A DNA stretch of 64,000 bases from Bradyrhizobium zhanjiangense (GCF_004114935.1 NZ_CP022221.1:3989001-4053000); one strand, 5' to 3'. Positions 7,657-17,211 are shown, counted from the first letter of the stretch. Made by a program: numbers and translations. Notes: generated from the letters alone by a model not told the origin.

Positions 7657-8415
7657 ATGATGCCGAGCTTCCACAACGGCGCCGTTGAAATTGCCTATCT
7701 CGACGAAGGCGAGGGCGACCCGATCATTCTCCTGCACGGCTTTGCCTCGAGCAAGAACGTGAACTGGGTCTATCCGACCTGGGTCTCGGAACTGCGCAAG
7801 AACGGCCGCCGTGTTGTCGCGCTCGACAATCGCGGCCACGGCGAGAGTGCGAAGCTCTACGAGCCTGCGCAGTACTCGATTCCGGTCATGGCCGGCGACG
7901 TGCTGGCGCTGATGGATCATCTCGCCATCCCGCAGGCCGACATCATGGGCTATTCGATGGGCGGACGGATGGCGGCGTGGCTCGCGCTCAACGAGCCGCA
8001 GCGCCTGCGCTCGGCGATCCTCGGCGGCATCGGCATCGGCGGCCTGATCGAGGGCACCGGTCCCGGCGAGAACGTCGCGAAGGCGCTGGAGGCGCCCTCG
8101 TTCGACGACGTCACCGATCCCGTGGGTCGCACCTTCCGCGCCTTTGCCGATCAGACCCGCTCGGACCGCCGGGCGCTCGCCGCCTGCTTGCGCGGCACGC
8201 GCGAGCTCATGACGAGAGCGCAGGCCGCACGCATCGAGGTGCCCGTGCTGATTGCGGTCGGCACCGCCGACGACGTCGCGGGCTCTGCCGGCGCACTCGG
8301 CGCGATCATCCCGGGCGCGCAAGTGCTCGATATTCCCGGCCGCGATCACATGCGGGCGGTCGGCGACAAGGTCTACAAGACCGGCGTGCTCGATTTCCTC
8401 TCACGCCGTAGCTGA
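7657..8415 (+). CDS. Alpha/beta hydrolase
   Basis: A 252-residue alpha/beta-fold hydrolase starting at ATG 7657 (a second ATG follows directly). Visible landmarks are the oxyanion LLHGF near residue 31, the nucleophile elbow GYSMGG near residue 100 (Ser nucleophile), and the catalytic His in GRDHMRAV near 230; the acid is probably the Asp in GTADDV. It is cytosolic, with no signal peptide. This subfamily covers esterases and ring-cleavage hydrolases, and the substrate cannot be read from sequence. Its 3' end overlaps the tail of the convergent membrane-protein gene by 43 bases. Confidence 0.85.
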   Translation: MMPSFHNGAVEIAYLDEGEGDPIILLHGFASSKNVNWVYPTWVSELRKNGRRVVALDNRGHGESAKLYEPAQYSIPVMAGDVLALMDHLAIPQADIMGYSMGGRMAAWLALNEPQRLRSAILGGIGIGGLIEGTGPGENVAKALEAPSFDDVTDPVGRTFRAFADQTRSDRRALAACLRGTRELMTRAQAARIEVPVLIAVGTADDVAGSAGALGAIIPGAQVLDIPGRDHMRAVGDKVYKTGVLDFLSRRS

Positions 8416-9776
8416 GTCTCGTCCGTCGGCGCCTCGTCGCCGAACGCGCGAAACAGCGCGGTCAGCACCACGAAGGTCGCAATCCACACCATCCGCGCGC
8501 CATAGCGGTCGTGCGGACCGGAGATCACGCCGCAGATGAAGGCGTTGCCGAGCAGCGCCAGTGTCACGGTCGCTGCCAGCAGCGTCAGATCGTCGAGCCG
8601 GCGCCTCGCGAGCGCATGCACCAGCAGCCCGACGAGCGCTGCCATCGAGGCCAGCGCGACGGGGATGTGCAGCCAGTTGACGTCGTCGAAATTGACGGCC
8701 CAGTGCTGCTGCCGCGCCGCGCGCATCGGCGCGACTTGCGCGGGTATGTAGCGCTCGATGATGCCGTAGGTGTGCGGAATCCAGCCGTTGGTGCCTTCGC
8801 CGGTTGCGACATGCAGCAATTGCTGGCTCATCGCCCGCAGCGCCGCGCCGGCCTGCCAGGCCGGATAGTCCGCGAGCGAATGCACGACGATGTAGCCCAT
8901 CTCCTCGTTCAGGCCTTCGAACCGGCCGAGCGTGTTGAACATGCTCTTGCCCCACAGAAACTCGTCGGCGGTCGCCGGCAGCTCGTTGCGATAGGGGCAG
9001 AGCTTGTAGCGTTCGCGCGGGCAATGATCGTTGAGATAGCGCGCAACGATGCCGTCCTGCATCATGCGGCCGAAGGCGACGCCATAGCCGCCGGGTGTCC
9101 AGGTCCATTTGCCCGACAGCGCATAATTCGCCGACATCAGCATCAGGCCGCCCGCGACGATGGTGAGGCTCGCCAGCGCCAATCCCGCGAGCGGAAGGCG
9201 AGGTCTGAGGAGCGGCCGCGCCATCCAGCCGGCGGCGCACAGACCGAGCAGCACGCCGAGCGTTGCGCTGTGGGTCGCTGCGGCAAAGGCGGTGAAGACG
9301 AACAGCGCGATTTTTTCGAGCCGCGAGGTGCGGTGTGCTCCGATGACCAGCAGGAACAGCGACAGCACCGACAGTCCCGCGAAGATGTCGGTGAGCAGCA
9401 TGCTCGCCAGCCAGGGCAGGGCGGTCGACATGATCAGGAGCAGGCTGATCGCGACGAAGCGGAAGGTCTGCATCAGCCCGAGCACGCGCAAGCTGAGCTG
9501 CAATAGCCACAGCGTCGCCAGCGACTGGACCGCGACGTTGATCCAGAAACCAAAGCTCTCGCCATAGTGCAGATAGAGGCCGAACACGGTGGAGCGGCTC
9601 GGGACGAGATAGCCCTCGTACCAGCGCGCCAGATAGCCGCCGGTATCCCATTGCAACAATGGATAGCCGTTCCAGAACGCCGGCGCGATCATCAGCAGGG
9701 GCAGGGCCATTGCGGCCAGCCGCAGCCAAAACGAGCCCGCGGCGCGCGCGCGCAATTGGTCGGTGGTGATGCTCAA
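8373..9776 (-). CDS. Polytopic membrane protein, unknown function
   Basis: About 467 residues with ten or more hydrophobic segments. It begins with a TM helix carrying AMALPLLMIAPAFWNGYP and a conserved-looking WDTGGYLARWYEG segment soon after, an arrangement resembling GT-C-type membrane glycosyltransferases (acidic residue in the first large periplasmic loop). A long soluble loop follows the middle helices. The TTG at 9776 gives a start just before the first helix; the same frame is open to 9962, so the N-terminus is uncertain. The 3' end overlaps the alpha/beta hydrolase gene by 43 bases. A GT-C glycosyltransferase is my inference; the conservative name is membrane protein. Confidence 0.65.
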   Translation of the reverse strand: MSITTDQLRARAAGSFWLRLAAMALPLLMIAPAFWNGYPLLQWDTGGYLARWYEGYLVPSRSTVFGLYLHYGESFGFWINVAVQSLATLWLLQLSLRVLGLMQTFRFVAISLLLIMSTALPWLASMLLTDIFAGLSVLSLFLLVIGAHRTSRLEKIALFVFTAFAAATHSATLGVLLGLCAAGWMARPLLRPRLPLAGLALASLTIVAGGLMLMSANYALSGKWTWTPGGYGVAFGRMMQDGIVARYLNDHCPRERYKLCPYRNELPATADEFLWGKSMFNTLGRFEGLNEEMGYIVVHSLADYPAWQAGAALRAMSQQLLHVATGEGTNGWIPHTYGIIERYIPAQVAPMRAARQQHWAVNFDDVNWLHIPVALASMAALVGLLVHALARRRLDDLTLLAATVTLALLGNAFICGVISGPHDRYGARMVWIATFVVLTALFRAFGDEAPTDETQLRRERKSSTPVL

Positions 9777-10052
9777 AACTGTTCCGTCCTCGGGGCGACC
9801 ATGCCCGCAATAACGGTTGGGGGAGAATTCACCAATAGTTTGATGCGGCCCGGCTTGAATTTGGCAAAACTCTGACCACTTTGAGCCGACCTTGCCGCTT
9901 GGGGGCGTCAGAAGAAAGTATTGTGTTTCAATGTCTTGGCGCGCTTTCGCAAGGCAAGGCACTGTTCACTCTCAGGCAAGCCGGCCAGGACTTTGTCGCG
10001 TAGACTGTGCTATAGAGCCAACAAAACCAGCCCATTCGAAAGAGCAATTCCC

Positions 10053-10877
10053 ATGGCAGTGCATCAGGTCAATCCGGGAGGAAAGCTCGCATCGCTCGAT
10101 CCGATCTGGGACCGGATCCGGAGCGAGGCGGAGGACATCGTCCATCGCGAGCCCGAGCTTGCGACCTTCATTTATTCGACGGTGCTGCATCACAGCCGCC
10201 TCGAAAATTCCGTGATTCACCGTCTCGCCGACCGGCTCGATCACTCCGCGCTGTCGGGCGATCTCGTGCGCCAGACCTATGACGAGGCGCTGCGCGACGA
10301 TCCCGATCTCGGCAACGCCTTTCGCGCCGATCTCGTCGCCGTCTACGACCGCGATCCCGCGACCTCGCGCTTCATCGATCCCTTGCTCTACTTCAAGGGC
10401 TTTCATGCGATCCAGACCCATCGCTTGGCACACTGGCTCTATCTGAAGGGCCGCAAGGATTTCGCGTATTACCTCCAGAGCCGTTCGTCCGCGGTGTTCC
10501 AGACCGACATCAACCCCGCCGCGCGCATCGGCCGCGGCATCTTCCTCGACCACGCCACCGGCTTCGTCTGCGGTGAGACGGCGGTGATCGAGGACGACGT
10601 CTCGATCCTGCACGGCGTCACGCTCGGCGGCACCGGCAAGGAGAACGAGGACCGTCATCCGAAGATCCGCCATGGCGTGCTGATCGGCGCCGGCGCAAAG
10701 ATACTCGGCAACATCGAGATCGGCCATTGCGCGCGCATTGCCGCCGGCTCGGTCGTGGTCAAGCCGGTGCCGCACAACGTCACGGTTGCGGGCGTGCCCG
10801 CCAAGATCGTCGGCGAAGCCGGCTGCGCCGAGCCGTCGCGCACCATGGATCAGATGATCAACGCGATGGGGCTTTGA
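10053..10877 (+). CDS. cysE: Serine O-acetyltransferase
   Basis: A 274-residue CysE: an N-terminal helical domain (PIWDRIRSEAEDIV...) and a left-handed beta-helix made of hexapeptide repeats, with the catalytic His in FLDHATGFV and GETAVIEDD following. It acetylates serine with acetyl-CoA to O-acetylserine, the first step of cysteine synthesis, and is feedback-inhibited by cysteine through its C-terminus. The ATG at 10053 opens directly into the conserved N-terminal domain; the frame is open further upstream but that part has no CysE character. A hairpin terminator follows, and DUF3126 lies downstream, a neighbourhood common in rhizobia. Confidence 0.95.
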   Translation: MAVHQVNPGGKLASLDPIWDRIRSEAEDIVHREPELATFIYSTVLHHSRLENSVIHRLADRLDHSALSGDLVRQTYDEALRDDPDLGNAFRADLVAVYDRDPATSRFIDPLLYFKGFHAIQTHRLAHWLYLKGRKDFAYYLQSRSSAVFQTDINPAARIGRGIFLDHATGFVCGETAVIEDDVSILHGVTLGGTGKENEDRHPKIRHGVLIGAGAKILGNIEIGHCARIAAGSVVVKPVPHNVTVAGVPAKIVGEAGCAEPSRTMDQMINAMGL

Positions 10878-10896
10878 TCTCCGTTTGATCGGAACG

Positions 10897-10920
10897 GGGC
10901 CGGATTTTCCGGCCCTTTCC
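10897..10920 (+). terminator. Rho-independent terminator after cysE
   Basis: A 7-bp perfect stem GGGCCGG/CCGGCCC with an ATTTT loop, followed by TTTCC, begins 20 bases after the cysE stop codon. The U-run is short, so termination may be partial and let some transcription reach the DUF3126 gene. Confidence 0.6.
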
Positions 10921-11007
10921 GTCCCAAAATTCTTTGGCAATTCATGCTGGCGGTTCGTCGCGTCTCGTCGTAAACCCCGCCAACCAGATTTCGATTGGAG
11001 ACTTGCC

Positions 11008-11226
11008 GTGGACGTCAAGGAAGTGAGAAAGCTCGACGCGTATCTGAAGCGCGTGTTCGGCAATCCCAAGATTCGCGTCGTGCCGCGGCCGAAGAAGGAC
11101 GATTCCGCCGAGGTCTATATCGGCGAGGAATTCATCGGCGTGCTCTTCGTCGACGACGAGGACGACGACCGCTCGTTCCAGTTCCAGATGGCGATCCTCG
11201 AGGACGACCTCGTCGACCAGGAGTAG
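11008..11226 (+). CDS. DUF3126 family protein
   Basis: A 72-residue acidic protein (MDVKEVRKLDAYLKR...) matching the short DUF3126 family, found mainly in alphaproteobacteria next to cysE. It contains a helix followed by beta strands and a strongly acidic DDEDDD cluster near residue 52. The GTG at 11008 was chosen because it is preceded by a GGAG eight bases upstream and starts exactly at the family N-terminus. It is a small cytosolic protein of unknown function; synteny with cysE hints at sulfur-amino-acid metabolism, as inference only. Confidence 0.85.
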   Translation: MDVKEVRKLDAYLKRVFGNPKIRVVPRPKKDDSAEVYIGEEFIGVLFVDDEDDDRSFQFQMAILEDDLVDQE

Positions 11227-11242
11227 GCGTAGCGCCTCGGAG

Positions 11243-12559
11243 TCACGCATCCACCGCGGCGAGCATCTCGGGGATCGTGACAAACTTCTCCCGGGGCTTG
11301 CCGAGCGCGGCCCCCCGGCGTTTCTCGGCCGCGTCGATCGTGCCCCAATCCGGATAGCTCACGATGCGTGCGACGCGGCCGGTCAGGCGCGCAAGCAGTG
11401 CGTCAGGCGTATCCGAGCGCGGCCGTCGATGGGCGATATCCGCCAGGACGACCTCTGCGGTGGCAATCCCGCAGCCGCGATTGGTGCCGATCGTGCCGTT
11501 CGGTCCGCGCTTGCTCCATCCGCAGACATAGAGGCCCTCGATCACCGAACCATCGACTGCGACACGTCCGTCGACGTTCGCATGCACGCCGCGATGCGCG
11601 TCATAGGGAACCCCGGCCACAGGCGTGGTCTTCCGGCCGACGCTGCTGAGCGAGAGGCCGCATGCGATGTCCTCGATAGCGCCCGATCCTTGCTTGAACG
11701 CGATGGCCTCTAGGCGGCCCCGTCCTCGGAGCGCGACAGGAGACAGACCAAAGCGAAAAACGCAGCGCCGTGGCTTCGTCACGGCCGTCCGCGAGAACGC
11801 GCGCAGCAACGACAATTTTTCGGTCAGCTCCGGATCGTTGGGACGTCGCGGCTCGAATTCTTCGGAGGTGACGTTGCGCACGTCGACGCATGTGTCGCAT
11901 GCGCCGAGTTCGAGAAAGTCACGTAATTCCTTTGCGGTGAACCTGGCCTGCGCCGGTCCGCCGCGGCCGACGACGTGGATTTCGCGGATCCGGCTCTCTG
12001 CCAGGACGTCGAGCGCGTGGCGCGCGATGTCGGTCCGGCGCAGCTCGTCCGCGGTCTTGGCGAGGATGCGCGCCACGTCGAGAGCGACGTTGCCATGGCC
12101 GATGACGATCGCGGTCTCATGCCGAAGATCGAACCACAGATCCGCAAACTGCGGATGCCCGTTGTACCACGCGACGAAATCGCCCGCCGTGTGGCTGCCC
12201 GGCAGTGCTTCGCCGGGGATGTCGAGCGCCCGGCTCAGTTCCGCGCCTGTCGCGAGCACAACGGCGTCATAGGCCTCGCGCAGCTCGTCGATCGTGAGGT
12301 CGTCTCCGATCGTGACGCCGCCGATGAAGCGAAACCCGGGCATGGCGGCGATGCGGTCGAAGGCCGTTGTGACCTGCTTGAGCTTCGGGTGGTCGGGGGC
12401 AACGCCGAACCGTACCAGGCCGTACGGCACGGGGAGCCGTTCGAACATGTCGACAGTCACGGGCGCGCCCGAGCGCAACAGGGCCTCGGTGGTGTAGAAG
12501 CCACTCGGTCCGCTGCCGACGACGGCGATGCGAACTTCGTTTGCAGCAGACCCCGTCAT
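11243..12559 (-). CDS. NADPH-ferredoxin (adrenodoxin-type) reductase
   Basis: A 438-residue flavoprotein of the FprA/adrenodoxin-reductase family. The FAD motif GSGPSGFYTTEALL is at about 14-27, followed by the family segment PVPYGLVRFGVAPDHPKLK; the NADP-binding motif VIGHGNVALDVARIL is near 155-169, and the C-terminal GWSKRGPNGTIGTN closes the FAD site. It moves electrons from NADPH to a ferredoxin. It is the last gene of a three-gene unit: its ATG overlaps the ferredoxin stop codon by four bases, so the preceding ferredoxin is its natural partner and the Mo-oxidoreductase the likely final acceptor or donor. Confidence 0.9.
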   Translation of the reverse strand: MTGSAANEVRIAVVGSGPSGFYTTEALLRSGAPVTVDMFERLPVPYGLVRFGVAPDHPKLKQVTTAFDRIAAMPGFRFIGGVTIGDDLTIDELREAYDAVVLATGAELSRALDIPGEALPGSHTAGDFVAWYNGHPQFADLWFDLRHETAIVIGHGNVALDVARILAKTADELRRTDIARHALDVLAESRIREIHVVGRGGPAQARFTAKELRDFLELGACDTCVDVRNVTSEEFEPRRPNDPELTEKLSLLRAFSRTAVTKPRRCVFRFGLSPVALRGRGRLEAIAFKQGSGAIEDIACGLSLSSVGRKTTPVAGVPYDAHRGVHANVDGRVAVDGSVIEGLYVCGWSKRGPNGTIGTNRGCGIATAEVVLADIAHRRPRSDTPDALLARLTGRVARIVSYPDWGTIDAAEKRRGAALGKPREKFVTIPEMLAAVDA

Positions 12560-12861
12560 CGGCCCAGCGCCTGCCTGCGTTCATCGGCCCCCGGCAGAGC
12601 CGGCAGGCGCGCACTGATGACGGGAGTTTCAGTCGCGCGCTTGCGGTTGACGTCGATCCAGTACTTCTTGTCCGCGGCGAGGCGATAGTCGGGCTCGATC
12701 GCGCCGACCGGGCATGCCGGCGCGCAGCCACCGCAATCGATGCAGTTTTCCGGATCGATGTAGGTCATGGTGTCGTCGACGTGGAAACACTCCACGGGAC
12801 AGACGGTAACGCATTCGGTGTATCGGCAGCCGCGGCAATTGTCGGTGACCACATATGTCAT
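12556..12861 (-). CDS. Seven-iron/2[4Fe-4S]-type ferredoxin (FdxA-like)
   Basis: A 101-residue ferredoxin. The first cluster motif is C-x2-C-x4-C-x3-CP (CRGCRYTECVTVCP), the FdxA type that in relatives binds a [3Fe-4S] or [4Fe-4S] cluster; the second is the regular CIDCGGCAPACP. The C-terminal extension continues to residue 101 (YWIDVNRKRATE...), as in Azotobacter FdI-type proteins. Start ATG 12861 lies two bases after the stop of the molybdopterin oxidoreductase, and the stop overlaps the reductase ATG, so the three are translated as one unit and this protein should carry electrons between them. Confidence 0.92.
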   Translation of the reverse strand: MTYVVTDNCRGCRYTECVTVCPVECFHVDDTMTYIDPENCIDCGGCAPACPVGAIEPDYRLAADKKYWIDVNRKRATETPVISARLPALPGADERRQALGR

Positions 12862-12863
12862 CG

Positions 12864-14989
12864 TCAGGCCCCGCTGACCTGAACGAGGATGTCCGAGAAT
12901 GTCGGGGCACGGCCGAGGTCGGCGAAGGCGGGAGGCGTCAGCACGTGAACCGTCGCGCCCTTGCGATTGGATCGCTGCCAGTAGCCGGACGGCGCCACCA
13001 CCACACCCGGCATGACGTCGGCCGAAACGGTCGCGAAGGCCTCGAACGCGCCACGGTCGTTGAACACGCGAATGGGCGCGCCCGCGACGATGCCACGCTG
13101 TGCCGCATCGTCCGGATTGAGGAGCACTGCCTGTTCCTCGCCCGCCTGCGCGGTCTGTGCCGGCAGGTTGCCGTAGTTCGAATTCAGGAAGGCGTGGCTC
13201 TTCGGCGAGATCAGGCTGAGCGGATAGCGCGTCGCGAGCAGGGGCGCCGTGCGCGGGTTCTCGTTCGGCGGGATGTAGTGGGGCAGGTGATCGACTGGCG
13301 CGGCGTCCTGATCGCCATTGTAGCCCTGGCGGAACAGCGGCACCACGAAGTTGCCGCCGCCGGCGATGGTCGAGCTGAACTCGCACTTCCCTGATGCGGT
13401 CGGAAAATTGCCCTCGCGTGCGGCGCCCAGTCGGCCGGCGCGGGCATGTTGAGGCGCGCATAGCCCTTGGCCTTGATGCCGTCGAGCGTGATCCCGGCGA
13501 GCACCGGGCTGCTCCAGTCGAGTGAGGCTTCGATGATCTCGTCGTCGCTCCGGAAGAAGGCCGGGTCGGTGATGCCCATCGCGCGCGCGAGCCGGCGGAA
13601 CAGCTCGGTGTTGGACACGGCTTCGCCGAGCGGCGCGATCGCCTGGTTGTTGTAGGACAGATAGAGATGCCCCCAGGAGAACATGATGTCCTTCTGCTCG
13701 AGCTGCGTGGTCGCGGGCAGAACGATGTCGGCGTATTTGGCGGTGTCGGTCAGGAAGTGCTCGCTGACGACGGTGAAGAGATCCTCGCGTTCTAATCCCT
13801 TTTCGAGCTTGCCCTGTTCGGTCACCATCGCCATTGGATTGGCGTTGTAGACGAAAAGCGCCTTGATCGGCGGATCGAAGCCGAGCTCGCCCGTCAGCGC
13901 CGCTCCAAGGCGCCAGGAATTGAGCACGCGCATCTTCTCCGGCTGGAGATCGGGACGCATCAGCACGTCCCATCTGACCGGGAACGCCCAGATCGGGAGC
14001 TGGAGCAGCCCGCCGCCGACATGCTTCCAGGCACCGATCAGTCCCGGAAGACAGGCGATCGCGCGCACGGTCTGACCGCCGCCGGCATGCCGTTCGACGG
14101 CGACGCCAATGCGCACGACGGCCGGTGGTGTCGTCGCATATTCCCGCGCCAGCTTGACGATGTCGTCGACGGGAATGCCGGTTTCCTGCGAGGCGAATTC
14201 GGGTGTGTAGCTGGACGCCCGCGCGGCCAGCTCGTCGTAGCCCACGGTGTATTTGTCGACATAGTCGCGATCGACCAGATTCTCCTTGATGATGACGTGG
14301 ATCATCGCGAGCGCCAGCGCAGCATCGGTGCCGGGACGGATCGGAATATGCCAGTCGGCGAGGCGTGCGGTGCGGGTGCGGACGGGATCGATCACCACGA
14401 GCTTGGCACCGGCCTTCTTCGCCTGCTCGATGAACGGCCAGTGATGCGAGTTCGTGCTCAGTGTGTTGCAGGCCCACAGGATGATGTATTTCGAGTGCAC
14501 GAAGCTTTCGGGGTCGACGCCCGGCGTGTGCCCGATCGTCATCATGTACGCCGTGCATGAGGCGGAATCGCAGAAGGTGCGCTCTAGAACCGTCGCGCCG
14601 AGCTTGTTGAAGAGGGGATCGCCGACGTTCAGCCCATTGATGATGCCCTGCGTGCCCAGATAGCTGTAGGGCAGGATCGCCTGCGCACCGTGCTCGGCAA
14701 TGACGGATGTCCAGCGCGAGGCGATGGTCGCGAGCGCTTCCTCCCAGGAGATCCGCTGGAACTGCTTGGTGCCCTTCGGTCCGACGCGTTTGAGCGGATA
14801 CAGGACGCGCTTGTCACTGTAGACGCGCTCCTCGTAGTTGTTGACCTTCACGCAGAGCCGTCCGCGCGTGAAGGGGTGATCGGGATTGCCCCGGACGGCG
14901 ATGGCCTTGCCATCCTCGACCGTGGTCAGGATGGAGCAGGTGTCCGGGCAGTCGTGGGGGCACGCGCCTATTACCGTGGTCCGGGCCAT
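12864..14989 (-). pseudogene. Molybdopterin-dependent oxidoreductase, frameshifted near the C-terminus
   Basis: A BisC/formate-dehydrogenase-like Mo-bis-MGD enzyme of about 708 residues. An N-terminal [4Fe-4S] motif is present (CPHDCPDTC followed by LCVK), then the Mo-cofactor domains; FCDSASCTAY marks the region of the Mo ligand, with Ser and Cys both available. The C-terminal MGD-binding domain (from GNFPTASGKCEFSS onward) is in a different frame from the rest; one missing base between about 13411 and 13435 restores a continuous protein. The ATG at 14989 has GGAGA just upstream. It heads the ferredoxin-reductase operon and faces an AraC regulator. The substrate is unknown; no FdhD or heme subunit is nearby. 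Confidence 0.85.
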
Positions 14990-15184
14990 GGGTCTCTCCG
15001 CTTCCCGATTCAAGTCGGTCAAGGATGCGGCCGGCGGGCGCGGCCTGGCTTTTCAAAATGTGCGGTCTTGTTGTCCCGGACTGCTCTCGGCCCGTGGACG
15101 GCCGGCCGGATGTCTGGCATGCTAATTGCTGGACCCGGCAATACCTTTCTACCCACACATCGCGTGATCTGGCGGAGATTTCCG

Positions 15185-16084
15185 ATGGGTATGCTCGGCA
15201 ATTCTGTCGATAAATATGTTACCGGCAGAATGCTTCAGACGTCCAACGACCGGCGGTGGGGACACCTTTTGGCCGAGCGATGGAGCCATGAGCCAGGCGA
15301 TCTTCCGCCGCAATTGCCGCGCGACACCGAGATTGCAATCCTGCTACGAGGCAGCTCGGTCGTCGATCGCGAAGGCGCAGGCATGCGGCAGCGCACCTTC
15401 GGCCGAAAGGGCACCGTCTGGCTCTGCCCGGCCGGCATCCGCGAAGACTTCATCCGTGTCGAGAACCAGATGCAGGAATGCCTGCATCTCTTTCTCCCCG
15501 GCAAGCCGTTCGACGACACCATGCTCCGGGATCTGGACATCGATCCCTCGGGTATCTCGATCCGCTACGAGACCATCGATCAGGACATGTTCATCGAGCA
15601 CGTTGCTGACCGGATCCTGAAGGAGCTCGAACAGGAGACCTCCACCGGCCGGCTCCTGATCGAAAGTCTCGGGCGCGCGTTGTCAGCCCATCTCGTGCAT
15701 ACCTACTCGGCAACTGCAGTCAGGCTCCGGCAAATCAACGCCGGTCAGCGGCCACTCGACGCCAAGCGGCTGTCGCGCGTGACGGAGTTCATCGATGCAT
15801 CCGTCGAGCGCGAGTTCACGGTCAAGGATTTGGCATCGGTGGCGTGCATGAGCCCGGCGCATTTCTCTCGCAGCTTCAAGGCGGCGACAGGTAGCGCGCC
15901 GCATGAATATGTCAGCCGGCAGCGTCTCGATCTGGCCAAGCGGCTGCTGTCCACCAGCGATCGCCCGCTGGTCGACATCGCCTATGCCGCGGGATTTTCA
16001 TCGCAGGCCAATTTCAACCGCGCCTTCCGCAAGGCGGTCGGGACGACGCCGAGCCTGTATCGGGCGCAGAAGGGCCGGGACTGA
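15185..16084 (+). CDS. AraC-family transcriptional regulator
   Basis: A 299-residue regulator: an N-terminal effector-type region (residues 1-190) without a recognised ligand-domain name, then a C-terminal AraC/XylS double helix-turn-helix (about 198-295) with the typical VKDLASVACMSPAHFSRSFKA and the signature VDIAYAAGFSSQANFNRAFR. Start ATG 15185. It is divergent from the Mo-oxidoreductase cassette, with 195 bases between the two starts, so it most likely controls that operon. The effector is unknown. Confidence 0.9.
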   Translation: MGMLGNSVDKYVTGRMLQTSNDRRWGHLLAERWSHEPGDLPPQLPRDTEIAILLRGSSVVDREGAGMRQRTFGRKGTVWLCPAGIREDFIRVENQMQECLHLFLPGKPFDDTMLRDLDIDPSGISIRYETIDQDMFIEHVADRILKELEQETSTGRLLIESLGRALSAHLVHTYSATAVRLRQINAGQRPLDAKRLSRVTEFIDASVEREFTVKDLASVACMSPAHFSRSFKAATGSAPHEYVSRQRLDLAKRLLSTSDRPLVDIAYAAGFSSQANFNRAFRKAVGTTPSLYRAQKGRD

Positions 16085-16369
16085 GGCTTCCGTCAGAGGA
16101 CGGCGTCAGGGGCAACAGGATCAGAGCGATCTGGCCGGTCTCGTCAAACCCCAACCGCTCGCGCCAAAGCAATTGGGCGCCGGGAGGTTGGCGCGTCATT
16201 CAAATCCGCCATCGCCATGATGCCATCATGCTCCTGTTTTGCCCGACGGGTCAAGGTGGATTTCGTAAAATACGAAAATGCTCCATGCGGCAGATGCTTG
16301 GCTATTGTGCATGGGGTTGTTTTCGAGATTTTTTGTCGGGAGGCTACAGCCCGCAAGCTGCGATGACTG
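16085..16369. other. Gap holding a possible dispersed repeat
   Basis: No gene is visible between the AraC gene and the next leftward gene. The part 16228-16345 contains TTTTGCCCGACGGGTCAA and a run ending in ttttttgtcggg; this resembles, from memory, a recurrent Bradyrhizobium intergenic sequence. The TTGCCCGACGGG core also appears in the tRNA-Leu promoter palindrome at 3910-3924. Confidence 0.35.
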
Positions 16370-17077
16370 TCAGCTCCGCGGCCCGCGCAGCTGCGCCGTC
16401 AGCTTCTCCATTGCCTCCGCCACGTCACGCCACTGCGACAGCCAGCTCCGCGGAAAGCGGAAGGTGAGGTCGGCGCCGCCGACGCGCCGCTCGGAGAGGC
16501 ACATGCCGGGCGTCGACGCATCGCGGGTGCAGCGCGCGCTCAGCGCGGGGCTTGCGGCGGAATAGAGGTCCTCGCTGCCGTAAGGGGTGTCAGCGCGGAA
16601 CATCCGCATCGTCAGGCCTTCCTCGGGCTGGGTTGCGGCCTGGTCGAGATAGCGCGGATAGATCGTGGCTGTTCGCTGCTCCGGCGCGAGCGCATCGTGA
16701 TGGGCCGCGATCGACAGGAAGATGCGATCGATCGATTGCACCGTCGCCTCCACCGTGTCGGCGGTGACGTGCTTCGGTGCGCCGGGCGGCTCCAGCGAGG
16801 GATAGAGGAAGTCGAGATCGATGCGCTCCTGCGGCCCGGTGTGGCGCTGGATCTTCATCCGGATCGCCGATGTCGGCAGGTTGAACAGCGTGCCGCCGAC
16901 GCTCACCGGCAGCTTGTCCGGGGCGTTCGCACCGCGCGTGCCCCAGGTCGGCCACAGCAAATAGGCGACGAGCGCCACCGCGCACGCCGCAGCCGCGCCG
17001 CTGAGCACGATCGGGACGACGTGCGCGCGGGTGTGCGTGCGGGGAGAGCGAGAGGAGGCTGCCGAAAACACCGTCAT
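16370..17077 (-). CDS. Single-pass membrane protein, unknown function
   Basis: A 235-residue protein with a short basic N-terminus, one transmembrane helix at about 20-43 (VVPIVLSGAAAACAVALVAYLLW) and a periplasmic domain of about 190 residues, giving an N-in/C-out topology. Two cysteines flanking TRDASTPGM near residue 190 could form a disulfide. The conserved-looking segment IDLDFLYPSLEPP suggests a defined globular fold, but no family is recognised. It stands alone and is divergent from the DUF6949 gene. Confidence 0.65.
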   Translation of the reverse strand: MTVFSAASSRSPRTHTRAHVVPIVLSGAAAACAVALVAYLLWPTWGTRGANAPDKLPVSVGGTLFNLPTSAIRMKIQRHTGPQERIDLDFLYPSLEPPGAPKHVTADTVEATVQSIDRIFLSIAAHHDALAPEQRTATIYPRYLDQAATQPEEGLTMRMFRADTPYGSEDLYSAASPALSARCTRDASTPGMCLSERRVGGADLTFRFPRSWLSQWRDVAEAMEKLTAQLRGPRS

Positions 17078-17211
17078 GAGCTAACGCAAGGTAAGCCGAA
17101 GTCGGCCGCTGGCCGACGAATCAGCGGCGAATATGCCATGTGGCGGCGATTTCGCGCAGCGCCCCCGGCTGCGGGAAAGGGGGAGAGCCCTGCGCCGGAC
17201 GGGAGGCGGCG

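Noticed and set aside
6679..8349. 556-codon open frame on the minus strand
   Set aside because: Antisense to the membrane protein and the alpha/beta hydrolase, both of which show real signatures; this frame has none.
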